Assembly: GCF_000725485.1 (NCBI RefSeq)
Contig: NZ_JOAG01000010.1
Span: 204,886 to 268,885 of the forward strand
Length of the DNA: 64,000 bases
Direction: 5' to 3'
Origin: Nonomuraea candida
Lineage (GTDB): Bacteria; Actinomycetota; Actinomycetes; Streptosporangiales; Streptosporangiaceae
Shown here in pieces: positions 34,611 to 42,084 of the stretch. The notes under the pieces were generated by a model. The model had not been told where the DNA came from, did no database searches, and saw nothing but the letters and a program-made list of their open reading frames with translations. Position numbers and translations under genes: made by a program. Numbering within the stretch: the first letter of the stretch is position 1; the number at the start of each line of letters is the position of its first letter.

Positions 34611-36104
34611 GTGCACCGTCGCCTGCTCGTCGTCCTGGTGCCGCTCGCGGTGCTGCTCGTCGCGGCGCTCGGGGTGCCGCTCAGCGTCACCGTGGCCGAG
34701 CGCGAGATGCAGGAGACGTACGTCGACCGGCTCAACGACGTCGGCCGGTTCGCCTCGCTGACCGAGACCGCGCTGTCGTCCGGCCGCACCGAGGCCCTCC
34801 GCCAGGAGCTGGCCCGCTACCACGAGCTGTACGGCATCCCGGTCGCGGTCATCGACACCTCGGGCGCGGTGCTGCTCGGCCCGGCCGGCGCCTACCAGCA
34901 GGCGGCCCGCGCCGAGCCGGCGCTGGCGCGCATCGTGACCGCCGCGCTGGCCGGGACCAGGTCCCAGCCGTCGGGCGAGTGGGCGCCGTGGGACGACTCC
35001 CCGCTCGTGGTCGCCGAGCCGGTGGGCCGCGACAGCGAGGTCGTCGGCGCGGTCGTGACGATCTCCGACCTGTCCGGGACGCGCTCGCGCATCCTCGTGC
35101 GCTGGGCCCAGTTCGCCGGGCTCGGGCTGCTGCCGCTGATCGCCCTGGTGGCCGTCGCCTGGCCGGTGTCGGCGTGGGTGCTGCGGCCGGTGCGGGAGCT
35201 GGACGCGGCCAGCTCCCGCATCTCCCAGGGCGATCTGACCATCCGCGCCGACGCCGAGGCCGGCCCGGTCGAGCTGCGGCGGCTGGCGGGCTCGTTCAAC
35301 ACGATGATGGACGCGGTCGAGAACGCGGTGCAGCGGCAGCGGGCGTTCGTCTCCGACGCCTCGCACCAGCTCCGCAACCCGCTGACCAGCCTGCGGCTCG
35401 CGGTCGAGAGCCTGGAGCCGCACCTGCGCGGCGACGGGCTGGGGGTGTACGACGTCGCCGTGGACGAGGTGCGGGCGATGCAGCGGCTGCTGAACTCGTT
35501 GCAGGCCAGCGCGCGGATGGAGAGCATCAGGACGGTGTCGCCGGTGGAGCTCGACTCCGTGCTGGCGACGCGGGTGGACCGGTGGCGGGCGCTGGCGGCG
35601 ACGGCCGGGCTGTCGCTGGTGGTCGACGTGCCGCCGGGGCTGCGGCTGCTGGAGCCGTCGGGTGGGCTGGGCAGCATCCTGGACGAGCTGGTCAGCAACG
35701 CGTTACGGCTGTCGGGCGCGCGGGTGGTGGAGGTGAGCGCCCGCGCCGTCTCCGGCGGCAGGGGGGCGCGCGATCAGGCCGTCTCCGGCGGCGGCCGGGC
35801 CGGGAAGGTGGGCGGCGGGGTCGCCTCGGGGGGTGGGGAGGTGGTCGTCATCGCCGTGCGTGACGACGGGCAGGGGCTCGACGCGTCCGAACGGGCCCAG
35901 GCGCTGCGGCGGTTCTGGCGCTCGCCCCGGCACCAGAACGTCTCCGGGACCGGGCTGGGGCTGGCCATCTGCGCCGACCTGGTGGGTGCGGCCGGGGGTG
36001 AGCTGCGGCTGGAGGAGGGGCTGGCGCGCGGGGACGGCTCGGACGGTCACGGCTTCGCCGCGCTGGTCACCCTGCCGGCCTCTCCCGAGCCGCCGCCGCC
36101 ATGA
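34611..36104 (+). CDS. Sensor histidine kinase, TctE-like
   Basis: 497 residues from GTG. Two membrane helices (about 5-25 and 165-190) bracket an extracytoplasmic sensor domain. HAMP follows, then the DHp domain with FVSDASHQLRNPLTSLRL and an ATPase domain with N-box ELVSNALRLS, DDGQGLD and GTGLGLAICADL. A Gly/Ser/Arg-rich insert with two AVSGG units (about 381-412) splits the ATPase domain, another sign of in-frame tandem expansion. It pairs with the preceding regulator to control tctCBA. Two hairpins follow the stop directly. Confidence 0.9.
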   Translation: MHRRLLVVLVPLAVLLVAALGVPLSVTVAEREMQETYVDRLNDVGRFASLTETALSSGRTEALRQELARYHELYGIPVAVIDTSGAVLLGPAGAYQQAARAEPALARIVTAALAGTRSQPSGEWAPWDDSPLVVAEPVGRDSEVVGAVVTISDLSGTRSRILVRWAQFAGLGLLPLIALVAVAWPVSAWVLRPVRELDAASSRISQGDLTIRADAEAGPVELRRLAGSFNTMMDAVENAVQRQRAFVSDASHQLRNPLTSLRLAVESLEPHLRGDGLGVYDVAVDEVRAMQRLLNSLQASARMESIRTVSPVELDSVLATRVDRWRALAATAGLSLVVDVPPGLRLLEPSGGLGSILDELVSNALRLSGARVVEVSARAVSGGRGARDQAVSGGGRAGKVGGGVASGGGEVVVIAVRDDGQGLDASERAQALRRFWRSPRHQNVSGTGLGLAICADLVGAAGGELRLEEGLARGDGSDGHGFAALVTLPASPEPPPP

Positions 36105-36150
36105 TCCGTTCGCGATCGAACGGAACTCTTTCCCGATCGAACGCGATCGG
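36105..36150. terminator. Two tandem hairpins after the tctE-like gene
   Basis: The first stem, TCCGTTCG-CGAT-CGAACGGA, starts on the base after the stop codon (36105-36124). The second, CCGATCG-AACG-CGATCGG, is at 36133-36150. Both arms are perfect and both loops are four bases. They lie between convergent genes and can end transcripts from either side. Confidence 0.65.
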
Positions 36151-36249
36151 CCGTCTGCCCGGATGCCCCAGACAGCCCGAAAACTGCGGCCGGCGTCGCC
36201 GGGGTGTGGCCGGTGGGGCTGGAAGTGAAAGGGGATGCGCTGCTACGGC

Positions 36250-37272
36250 TCAGCGCTTGCGGTCGCGGAACCATCGGGCCGCCCCCGGATGGAGCGGGAT
36301 CGAGGCCGTGGAGATCCCGGTACGCACGTTGATCTGCCACGCTTCGGGAACGGCCTCCGGAACGGCGTCATCGGTGTCGCCGCGCCCGGCGGAGGTGATC
36401 GTACCGGTGTGCGTGAAGATCGTATCGGTAATGGCGTACACCAGGGCGTCAGACAGGTCGTTGCGGACGAGAAGCACGTTCGGCACCGCCACGGTGCGGG
36501 TGGCCGGCACGCCGGCGTACGCGGTCGCGGGGATCCTGGCCGGCGTGTACGGGCCGGGATACGCCGTGAAGAGCGCGCCCGCCTGCTCGTCCAGCGGGAT
36601 CAACCGGACCGGGTGCCGCTGCGCCAGCTCCGTGATGGCCGGGGTCGGCACCCCGGTCAGGGAGAACATCGCGTCGATCGCGCCGTCGCGCAGCGCCGCC
36701 GCCGACTCGGCCTGGCTGAGGTAGCGGCCGTCGGCGTCCACCCGGCCGAGCTCCAGCACGCGTAACGAGGTGAACTCCGTGCCCGAGTCGCGGGCCCCGA
36801 GGGAGACGCGCCTGCCCGCCAGGTCCCGGAACTTCCTGATCGGCGATCCGGCCATGACCACGAGGTGCAGGTGGCTGTCGTACAGGCGGCAGACCGCCGA
36901 GAGCCCGCCGGGCGCGCTGCCGTCGGCCGTGATCAGCGCGTCCAGGCTCGTCAGGCCGAGGTGCACCGAGCCCGTGCGCAACATCCGGATGTTGTCGGTG
37001 GACGCCCCGCTCGGCACGGTGCTCACCGTGGCGCCGGGCACCCGCCGGGAGATGTGCTCGGCCAGCGACCCCCCGATGCGCCGGTACACCGCCCCCGCCG
37101 GCCCGGTGGCCAGCCGCAGGTGCACCTGATGGGTCTCGGGCCGCCCGGAGCAGCCGGCCAGCAGCCCGCCGGCGGCCAGGAGCACCACCCGCCGCCCGGG
37201 CCCCGGCTCCACCCGCCGGCCGGCCCCTGACTGCGCCCGCCGGCCGGGCCACGACTCCGGGCTCAGCACCAT
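36250..37272 (-). CDS. TAXI-family TRAP transporter solute-binding lipoprotein
   Basis: 340 residues from the ATG MVLSPESWPG. A basic N-terminus, hydrophobic stretch and lipobox LLAGC mark it as a lipoprotein. The mature part opens LRLATGPAGAVYRRIGGSLAEHI, the TAXI-type start, and contains TDNIRMLRTGSVHLGLTSLDA. TAXI proteins feed fused TRAP permeases with organic acids or amino acids. No TRAP permease gene is nearby, so it is either an orphan or a sensor/adapter for the neighbouring tct system. It is convergent with the tctE-like gene. Confidence 0.85.
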   Translation of the reverse strand: MVLSPESWPGRRAQSGAGRRVEPGPGRRVVLLAAGGLLAGCSGRPETHQVHLRLATGPAGAVYRRIGGSLAEHISRRVPGATVSTVPSGASTDNIRMLRTGSVHLGLTSLDALITADGSAPGGLSAVCRLYDSHLHLVVMAGSPIRKFRDLAGRRVSLGARDSGTEFTSLRVLELGRVDADGRYLSQAESAAALRDGAIDAMFSLTGVPTPAITELAQRHPVRLIPLDEQAGALFTAYPGPYTPARIPATAYAGVPATRTVAVPNVLLVRNDLSDALVYAITDTIFTHTGTITSAGRGDTDDAVPEAVPEAWQINVRTGISTASIPLHPGAARWFRDRKR

Positions 37273-37352
37273 GCCGCGATGATACGGACGGCACCCCAGG
37301 AAACCCCCGTGACGCGCCGCCACCCGGACCAGCGCTCACCCCCGCCCCGTGA

Positions 37353-37580
37353 TCAGCGGCACACCCCGGGCAGGTCGCACACCTTCTCGGCCATCTTCTT
37401 CGCCTGGGTGACGACCTTGCTCGCCGGGCGGCCCGTGTGCAGGTCCGTGTAGACATCACTCTCCTGATCATGACTGGTCAGACGCGCGCCCCGGCCTCCC
37501 GGTTCGCCGGGCCGCGCGCCGGCGCGGACCCGGGTCCGGTCCGGAAAAGCGGCGGCCTGCTCGATCCAAGATCGCGCCAT
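37353..37580 (-). CDS. Possible small protein (75 aa), uncertain
   Basis: An open frame ending DLPGVCR. The C-terminal 35 residues (from DVYTDLHTGRPASKVV) have balanced composition and a plausible amphipathic helix (TQAKKMAEKV), unlike shadow frames here, which are Arg/Pro-rich. Two Cys lie near the end. No good ribosome-binding site precedes the ATG at 37580; translation may begin at an internal non-ATG codon. The 37.27-37.63 kb region has no other gene. Confidence 0.3.
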   Translation of the reverse strand: MARSWIEQAAAFPDRTRVRAGARPGEPGGRGARLTSHDQESDVYTDLHTGRPASKVVTQAKKMAEKVCDLPGVCR

Positions 37581-37627
37581 AGTGTTCCAACGGAAAGGAT
37601 CACCGCCCCGGGCCGCAGGAGGTTGTC

Positions 37628-38593
37628 TTGACAGCTCGCAAGCACGCAGACCTGGTCGTCTTTCTCGTCCTGACCTTCACCCTGGCCTGGCTGGTCGCGC
37701 TGCCGCTGTGGTCAGGCGAGGAGCAGCCGAGCTCGCCGTTCGAGACTCCGCTCTCCTCCATGCTGACCTCGGTGGCGCTGATGATCCTGCCCACCCTCGG
37801 CGTCGTGGCCGTCTGGCTGATGGCCAGGCGGACGGGGCGGCCCTGGAGCTGGCGGAGCGACGCGGGGCTGAGCTGGGGGACGGACAGGCGGCGGACGACC
37901 TTGCTCTTCGGCTTGGGCTGGTTCGGGACCCCGCTCGTGGTGTTCGCCTCCGTGGCGCTCAGCGCCCTGCTGGGGCTGCTCGCGCTCGACCTGAACGGCC
38001 TGAGCATGTTCCGCCAGGTGCAGAACCTCCCGCCGGCCTCGCAGCCGGTCACGGAGTCCCTGCTGGAGCTGCTCCCCCGGCTCGCGTCGATCGCGCTCCT
38101 GGAGCCCCTGCTGCTCCTGCTGCCGGCGCTGGGGGAGGAACTGGGCTGGCGGGGCTGGCTCGTGCCCCGGCTGCGCAGGCACGGCGTGTGGCCCGCGCTC
38201 CTGCTCTCGGGGGTCATCTGGGGAGCGTGGCACGCCCCGTACACCCTGCTGGGCTTCAACTATCTCAACCTCGGCGCGTGGGCGGCCCTGATGATGATCG
38301 GGCTGTGCACGATCTACGGCGTCATCCTGGCCTGGCTGAGGCTCAAGAGCGGCAGCGTCTGGCCGGCGGCCGTCTCGCACGCCGCCTTCAACAGCTCCGC
38401 GATCGTGGTCCTGCTCGTGGGGGACGCGAAGGCGCCGTACAACCCCGCCATCGCCGGCATCACCGGCGTGGTCGGCTGGCTCGTGCTCGCCGCGGTGGCC
38501 GCGACGCTGCTGAAGCGGTGGCCGATCACCCCAACCGACCTGGACGTGCGCGCGGCCCGGCGCGCCGGGGCCGGGGATCAGGAGCAGCTCTGA
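37628..38593 (+). CDS. CPBP-family intramembrane glutamic-type protease
   Basis: 321 residues from a TTG start with AGGAGG five bases upstream. About eight membrane helices. The three CPBP motifs are present: GEELGWRGWLVPRL (the EExxxR motif), WGAWHAPY and HAAFNSSA. Relatives cut prenylated proteins or, in bacteria, act in bacteriocin immunity, export and anti-sigma cleavage. No partner gene is adjacent, so the role is open. Confidence 0.9.
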   Translation: MTARKHADLVVFLVLTFTLAWLVALPLWSGEEQPSSPFETPLSSMLTSVALMILPTLGVVAVWLMARRTGRPWSWRSDAGLSWGTDRRRTTLLFGLGWFGTPLVVFASVALSALLGLLALDLNGLSMFRQVQNLPPASQPVTESLLELLPRLASIALLEPLLLLLPALGEELGWRGWLVPRLRRHGVWPALLLSGVIWGAWHAPYTLLGFNYLNLGAWAALMMIGLCTIYGVILAWLRLKSGSVWPAAVSHAAFNSSAIVVLLVGDAKAPYNPAIAGITGVVGWLVLAAVAATLLKRWPITPTDLDVRAARRAGAGDQEQL

Positions 38594-38759
38594 TCGTCAT
38601 GCCGCACGACCGGGAGAATTCCCGCCGCACGACCGGGAACCGCCCCCGCAGGACACGCCGCCATGGCGCGCGCGAGGAACGGTTGCCGTGGATGAAGCGT
38701 GGATGAAGTCGGAATACCGGAGGCGGCGGGCGCGCCGGTGAAGGCCGGGGTCCCGGGGC

Positions 38760-39578
38760 TCAGGGGCGGCTGGTGAGCTTGGCGTACGCGGCCGGGGGCA
38801 TGCCGACGGCGGCCGTGAAGTCGCGCGTCAGGTGGGCCTGGTCGGTGTAACCCAGCTCGGCGGCCAGGGTGGCGAGGTCGAGGCCGCGCTGGACGCGTTC
38901 GGCGGCCTCGTGCAGCCGGAAGCGGCGGATCACCCACTTGGGCCCGATCCCGACGTAGTCCCTGAACAACCGCTGCAGCGAGCGCACCGACCTGCCCGAC
39001 CTGGCGGCCAGCTCGTCGACCCTGGTCACCGAGACGTCGCTCTCCGCCGTCTCCACCAGCGCCGCGACCTCCTCCGCCAGCGGGTCACGGGCCGGCTCCA
39101 GGCGCAGCAGGAACGTGCCGATGAGCGCGACGGCGGCCGCCGGGTCGGGCTCGGCCAGGACGTGCCCGACCAGCTCCGCGCCCGCCCGGCCGTACATCTC
39201 GCCGATCTCCGCGAACCTGCCGGTGAGCTGCGACACCGGAGCGCCGAGGAAGGGCCGGAAGCCGCCGGGGCGGAAGCGGGTGCCGATCACGCGCCCGCTG
39301 CCGCGCATCGTGTAGGAGAACCCGCCCCTGATCACTCCGGCGATGCGGTGGAAGTCCCGGGTGATCGTCATGTTCACGGTGGGGTGCGAGACGATGCGCT
39401 GCACGTACGGCTCGGGCAGGTCCCTCCACGTGACGACCCAGAAGTGGCCCACGAACGGTGCGAGCTCCGGCGACGGCTGGTGGCGGGCGTAGTCGAAGGC
39501 GTCGAGCCCCGCGTACGGATCGACCCACCCGCGCTGTCGCGTTTCTACAAGCCGCCCGTCCGGCGGATCCGGCACCAT
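38760..39578 (-). CDS. AraC-family transcriptional regulator
   Basis: 272 residues from the ATG MVPDPPDG. The N-terminal domain (about 20-150) resembles the DUF6597/effector domain of this subgroup (LAPFVGHFWVVTW). The C-terminal AraC double helix-turn-helix has LQRLFRDYVGIGPKWVIRRFR and LAAELGYTDQAHLTRDFTAAVG. Its start codon overlaps the first possible start of the divergent TIGR03086-type gene, so the two genes share almost no promoter space unless the latter starts further in. Confidence 0.88.
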   Translation of the reverse strand: MVPDPPDGRLVETRQRGWVDPYAGLDAFDYARHQPSPELAPFVGHFWVVTWRDLPEPYVQRIVSHPTVNMTITRDFHRIAGVIRGGFSYTMRGSGRVIGTRFRPGGFRPFLGAPVSQLTGRFAEIGEMYGRAGAELVGHVLAEPDPAAAVALIGTFLLRLEPARDPLAEEVAALVETAESDVSVTRVDELAARSGRSVRSLQRLFRDYVGIGPKWVIRRFRLHEAAERVQRGLDLATLAAELGYTDQAHLTRDFTAAVGMPPAAYAKLTSRP

Positions 39579-40131
39579 GCCTGCCATGCACGACATGATG
39601 CCGCTGATGACGCGCGCCACGGAACAGACCTCCGCCCTGGTACGGGCGGTGCGGCAGGACCAGCTCGGACTGCCGACCCCGTGCGCGGACTTCGACGTCA
39701 AGGCCCTGATCGGGCATCTCGAATGGGTGGCGGAGATGCTCGAACCCACGGCCCTGCGGGGCGAGCGGGTCGAGCAGGGGCCCTACGCGGGCGACTTCCC
39801 CGACCGCGCGGAACGCGCGCTGGCCTCCTGGTCGCGCCCCGAGTCCTGGGAGGGCGTCAGCCCCGCCATGGGCGGGATGCCGATGACCGCCCTGGCCCAC
39901 ATGTACCTCATCGACCTGGTGGTGCACGGCTGGGACCTGGCCAGGGCGACCGGCCGGAAGCACGAGCCGGACCCGGAGGCCGTGCCGCGGATCCGGCAGT
40001 TCGCGGACCAGATGATGGAGATGGGCCGGCAGCGCGGCGTCTTCGGGGAGCCGGTGCCGGTCGCCGACGACGCCCCGCCGTTCGACCGCCTCCTCGGCCT
40101 CCTCGGCCGCGACCCCGCCTGGCCCCACTGA
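39577..40131 (+). CDS. TIGR03086-family (mycothiol-type DinB fold) metal-binding protein
   Basis: 184 residues from the first ATG; in-frame ATGs at 39586 and 39607 are also possible. It has the DinB/MDMPI pattern, with LPTPCADFDVKALIGHLEWVAEML placing His in the first helix and HMYLIDLVVHGWDLARATG supplying the HxxxD metal site. Relatives include mycothiol-dependent maleylpyruvate isomerase and other four-helix metalloproteins. Cytoplasmic. It is divergent from an AraC regulator that may control it. Confidence 0.88.
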   Translation: MPAMHDMMPLMTRATEQTSALVRAVRQDQLGLPTPCADFDVKALIGHLEWVAEMLEPTALRGERVEQGPYAGDFPDRAERALASWSRPESWEGVSPAMGGMPMTALAHMYLIDLVVHGWDLARATGRKHEPDPEAVPRIRQFADQMMEMGRQRGVFGEPVPVADDAPPFDRLLGLLGRDPAWPH

Positions 40132-40157
40132 ACCCGGGCGCGGCGGGCGGTGCGGGG

Positions 40158-40189
40158 TGGTGAAACCTGGGCGAGGGTGTGGTGAAACC
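40158..40189 (+). promoter_or_regulatory. Direct repeat TGGTGAAACC at 22-bp spacing, possible SARP box
   Basis: Two perfect TGGTGAAACC copies start at 40158 and 40180, exactly two helical turns apart, 20-50 bp upstream of the ABC transporter start. SARP-type activators bind heptameric direct repeats at 11- or 22-bp periodicity, and a SARP/AfsR-type regulator is encoded just beyond this operon. Confidence 0.5.
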
Positions 40190-40210
40190 GGGGGCGCCCA
40201 GAGTGGGGGC

Positions 40211-41251
40211 ATGAGCAACGCAGAACTCGGCCGCGCCGGGGGCGCCGGCCTCGCCGTACGGGTCGAAGGGCTGGTGAAGACGTTCGGGGAGCACCGCGCG
40301 GTGGACGGGATCGACCTGGACGTGCGACCCGGAGAGATCTTCGGCGTCCTGGGCCCGAACGGCGCGGGCAAGACCACCACGCTGCGCATGCTGGCCACCC
40401 TGCTGCGGATCGACGCGGGCCGGGCCGAGATCTTCGGCGTGGACGTGGCCGCCAACCCGCACGTGGTCCGCCAGCTCGTCGGCGTCACCGGACAGTACGC
40501 CTCGGTCGACGAGAACCTGACCGCCCGCGAGAACCTCTGGCTCTTCAGCCGCCTCCAGGGCGTCGCCGCGCCGCGCGCCCGGCGCGTCGCGGTGGAGCTG
40601 CTGGGCCAGTTCGGCCTGGAGGAGGCGGCCGACAGGCCGATCACGCAGTTCTCCGGCGGCATGCGGCGCCGCCTCGACCTGGCCGCCAGCCTGATCACCC
40701 GGCCTCCGCTGATCTTCCTCGACGAGCCGACCACCGGGCTCGACCCGCGCACCCGCGGCCAGATGTGGGACACCATCCGCGGCCTGGTCGCCGACGGGTG
40801 CACGGTGCTGCTGACCACGCAGTACCTGGACGAGGCCGATCAGCTCGCCGACCGGATCGCGGTCATCGACCACGGCCGCAAGGTGGCCGAGGGCACCCCC
40901 GACGAGCTGAAGACGGCGGTCGGCGACTCCACCCTGCAACTGCTGCTCGCCGAGCCGGGCGAGGTGCCGGCCGCCGTGGCGGTGGTGCGGCGCGCCCTCG
41001 GCTCCGACCCGGTGCTCAGCCCCGAGCAGGGCCGCCTCAACGTCGCGCTCGACCAGGCCGACCTGGCCGCCGACGTGCTGATCGCGCTGCGCACCGCCGG
41101 GGTGTCGATCTCCTCGGTGAGCGTGGCCAAGCCCAGCCTGGACGAGGTGTTCCTGGCCCTGACCGGCCACGAGACCGGCCACGAGACCGGCGACAGACCC
41201 GGCGACGAGACCGGCGACGACGGCCGCACCCGCATGGAGGAGACCCGATGA
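40211..41251 (+). CDS. ABC transporter ATP-binding protein, DrrA type
   Basis: 346 residues from the ATG MSNAELGRAG. Walker A GPNGAGKTT, signature FSGGMRRR and Walker B IFLDEPTTGLD are intact, and the C-terminal DrrA-type extension is present. It powers export of drug-like or lipid compounds with the adjacent DrrB-type permease. The last 28 residues are a low-complexity HETGHETGD-type tail, another tandem expansion. Its stop overlaps the permease start (ATGA). Confidence 0.93.
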   Translation: MSNAELGRAGGAGLAVRVEGLVKTFGEHRAVDGIDLDVRPGEIFGVLGPNGAGKTTTLRMLATLLRIDAGRAEIFGVDVAANPHVVRQLVGVTGQYASVDENLTARENLWLFSRLQGVAAPRARRVAVELLGQFGLEEAADRPITQFSGGMRRRLDLAASLITRPPLIFLDEPTTGLDPRTRGQMWDTIRGLVADGCTVLLTTQYLDEADQLADRIAVIDHGRKVAEGTPDELKTAVGDSTLQLLLAEPGEVPAAVAVVRRALGSDPVLSPEQGRLNVALDQADLAADVLIALRTAGVSISSVSVAKPSLDEVFLALTGHETGHETGDRPGDETGDDGRTRMEETR

Positions 41252-42084
41252 GCACCATGATCGCCCCCGCCCGTGAGACGGTGCGTGCGGCCGACCGCGT
41301 GGCCGCCGCCCGCCGTCGCGTCACCATGGGGGAGACGGTCGCCCAGACCCTGACGATGGCCTGGCGGGCGCTGAAGAAGATGCGCCGCAACCCGGAGCAG
41401 TTCTTCGACGTGGCGCTGCAGCCCATCCTGTTCACCGCGATGTTCGCCTTCGTCTTCGGCGGCGCCATCGCCGGCGACGTGCAGAGCTACCTCCCCCTGA
41501 TGATCCCCGGCATCCTCGCCCAGACCGTGCTGACCACCTGCATGGCCACCGGCACGCAACTGCGCGAGGACATGGAGAAGGGCGTCTTCGACCGGTTCAA
41601 GGCGTTGCCCATCGCCCGGATCGCCCCGCTGGCCGGCCCGATGGTGGCCGACCTGCTCCGGTACACGATCGCGGCCGCCCTGACCTTCGGCATGGGGCTC
41701 GTGATGGGTTACCGTCCGGGCGGCGGCGTGGCCGGCGTGCTCGCGGCGATCCTGCTGGCGATCGTCACGGGCTGGTCGCTGGCGTGGGTCTTCACCTGGG
41801 TCGGCACGATCGCCAGGAGCGCCCAGGCCGTGCAGGGCATCTCCATGATGATCCTGTTCCCGCTGACGTTCCTGTCGAACGCGTTCGTCCCCGTCGAGAC
41901 GCTGCCCGGCTGGCTGGCCGCGTTCGTCCGGATCAACCCGGTCTCACACCTGGTCACGGCCGCCCGCGACCTCGCCAACGGCCCCGTCGTCAGCGCGGAG
42001 GTGGCCTGGACGCTGCTGGCCTGCCTGATCGTCATCGCGATCTTCGCGCCGCTGTCGGTGCGCAGCTACAAGCGGCACATCTGA
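41248..42084 (+). CDS. ABC transporter permease, DrrB type
   Basis: 278 residues from the ATG in the ATGA overlap. Six membrane helices form an ABC-2 permease: QPILFTAMFAFVFGG, LPLMIPGILAQTVL, the charged DRFKALPIAR loop, and LTFLSNAFVPVETLPGW near the end. It forms an exporter with the DrrA-type ATPase. The last 141 bp lie antisense to the predicted end of the AfsR-type gene. Confidence 0.92.
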   Translation: MSTMIAPARETVRAADRVAAARRRVTMGETVAQTLTMAWRALKKMRRNPEQFFDVALQPILFTAMFAFVFGGAIAGDVQSYLPLMIPGILAQTVLTTCMATGTQLREDMEKGVFDRFKALPIARIAPLAGPMVADLLRYTIAAALTFGMGLVMGYRPGGGVAGVLAAILLAIVTGWSLAWVFTWVGTIARSAQAVQGISMMILFPLTFLSNAFVPVETLPGWLAAFVRINPVSHLVTAARDLANGPVVSAEVAWTLLACLIVIAIFAPLSVRSYKRHI

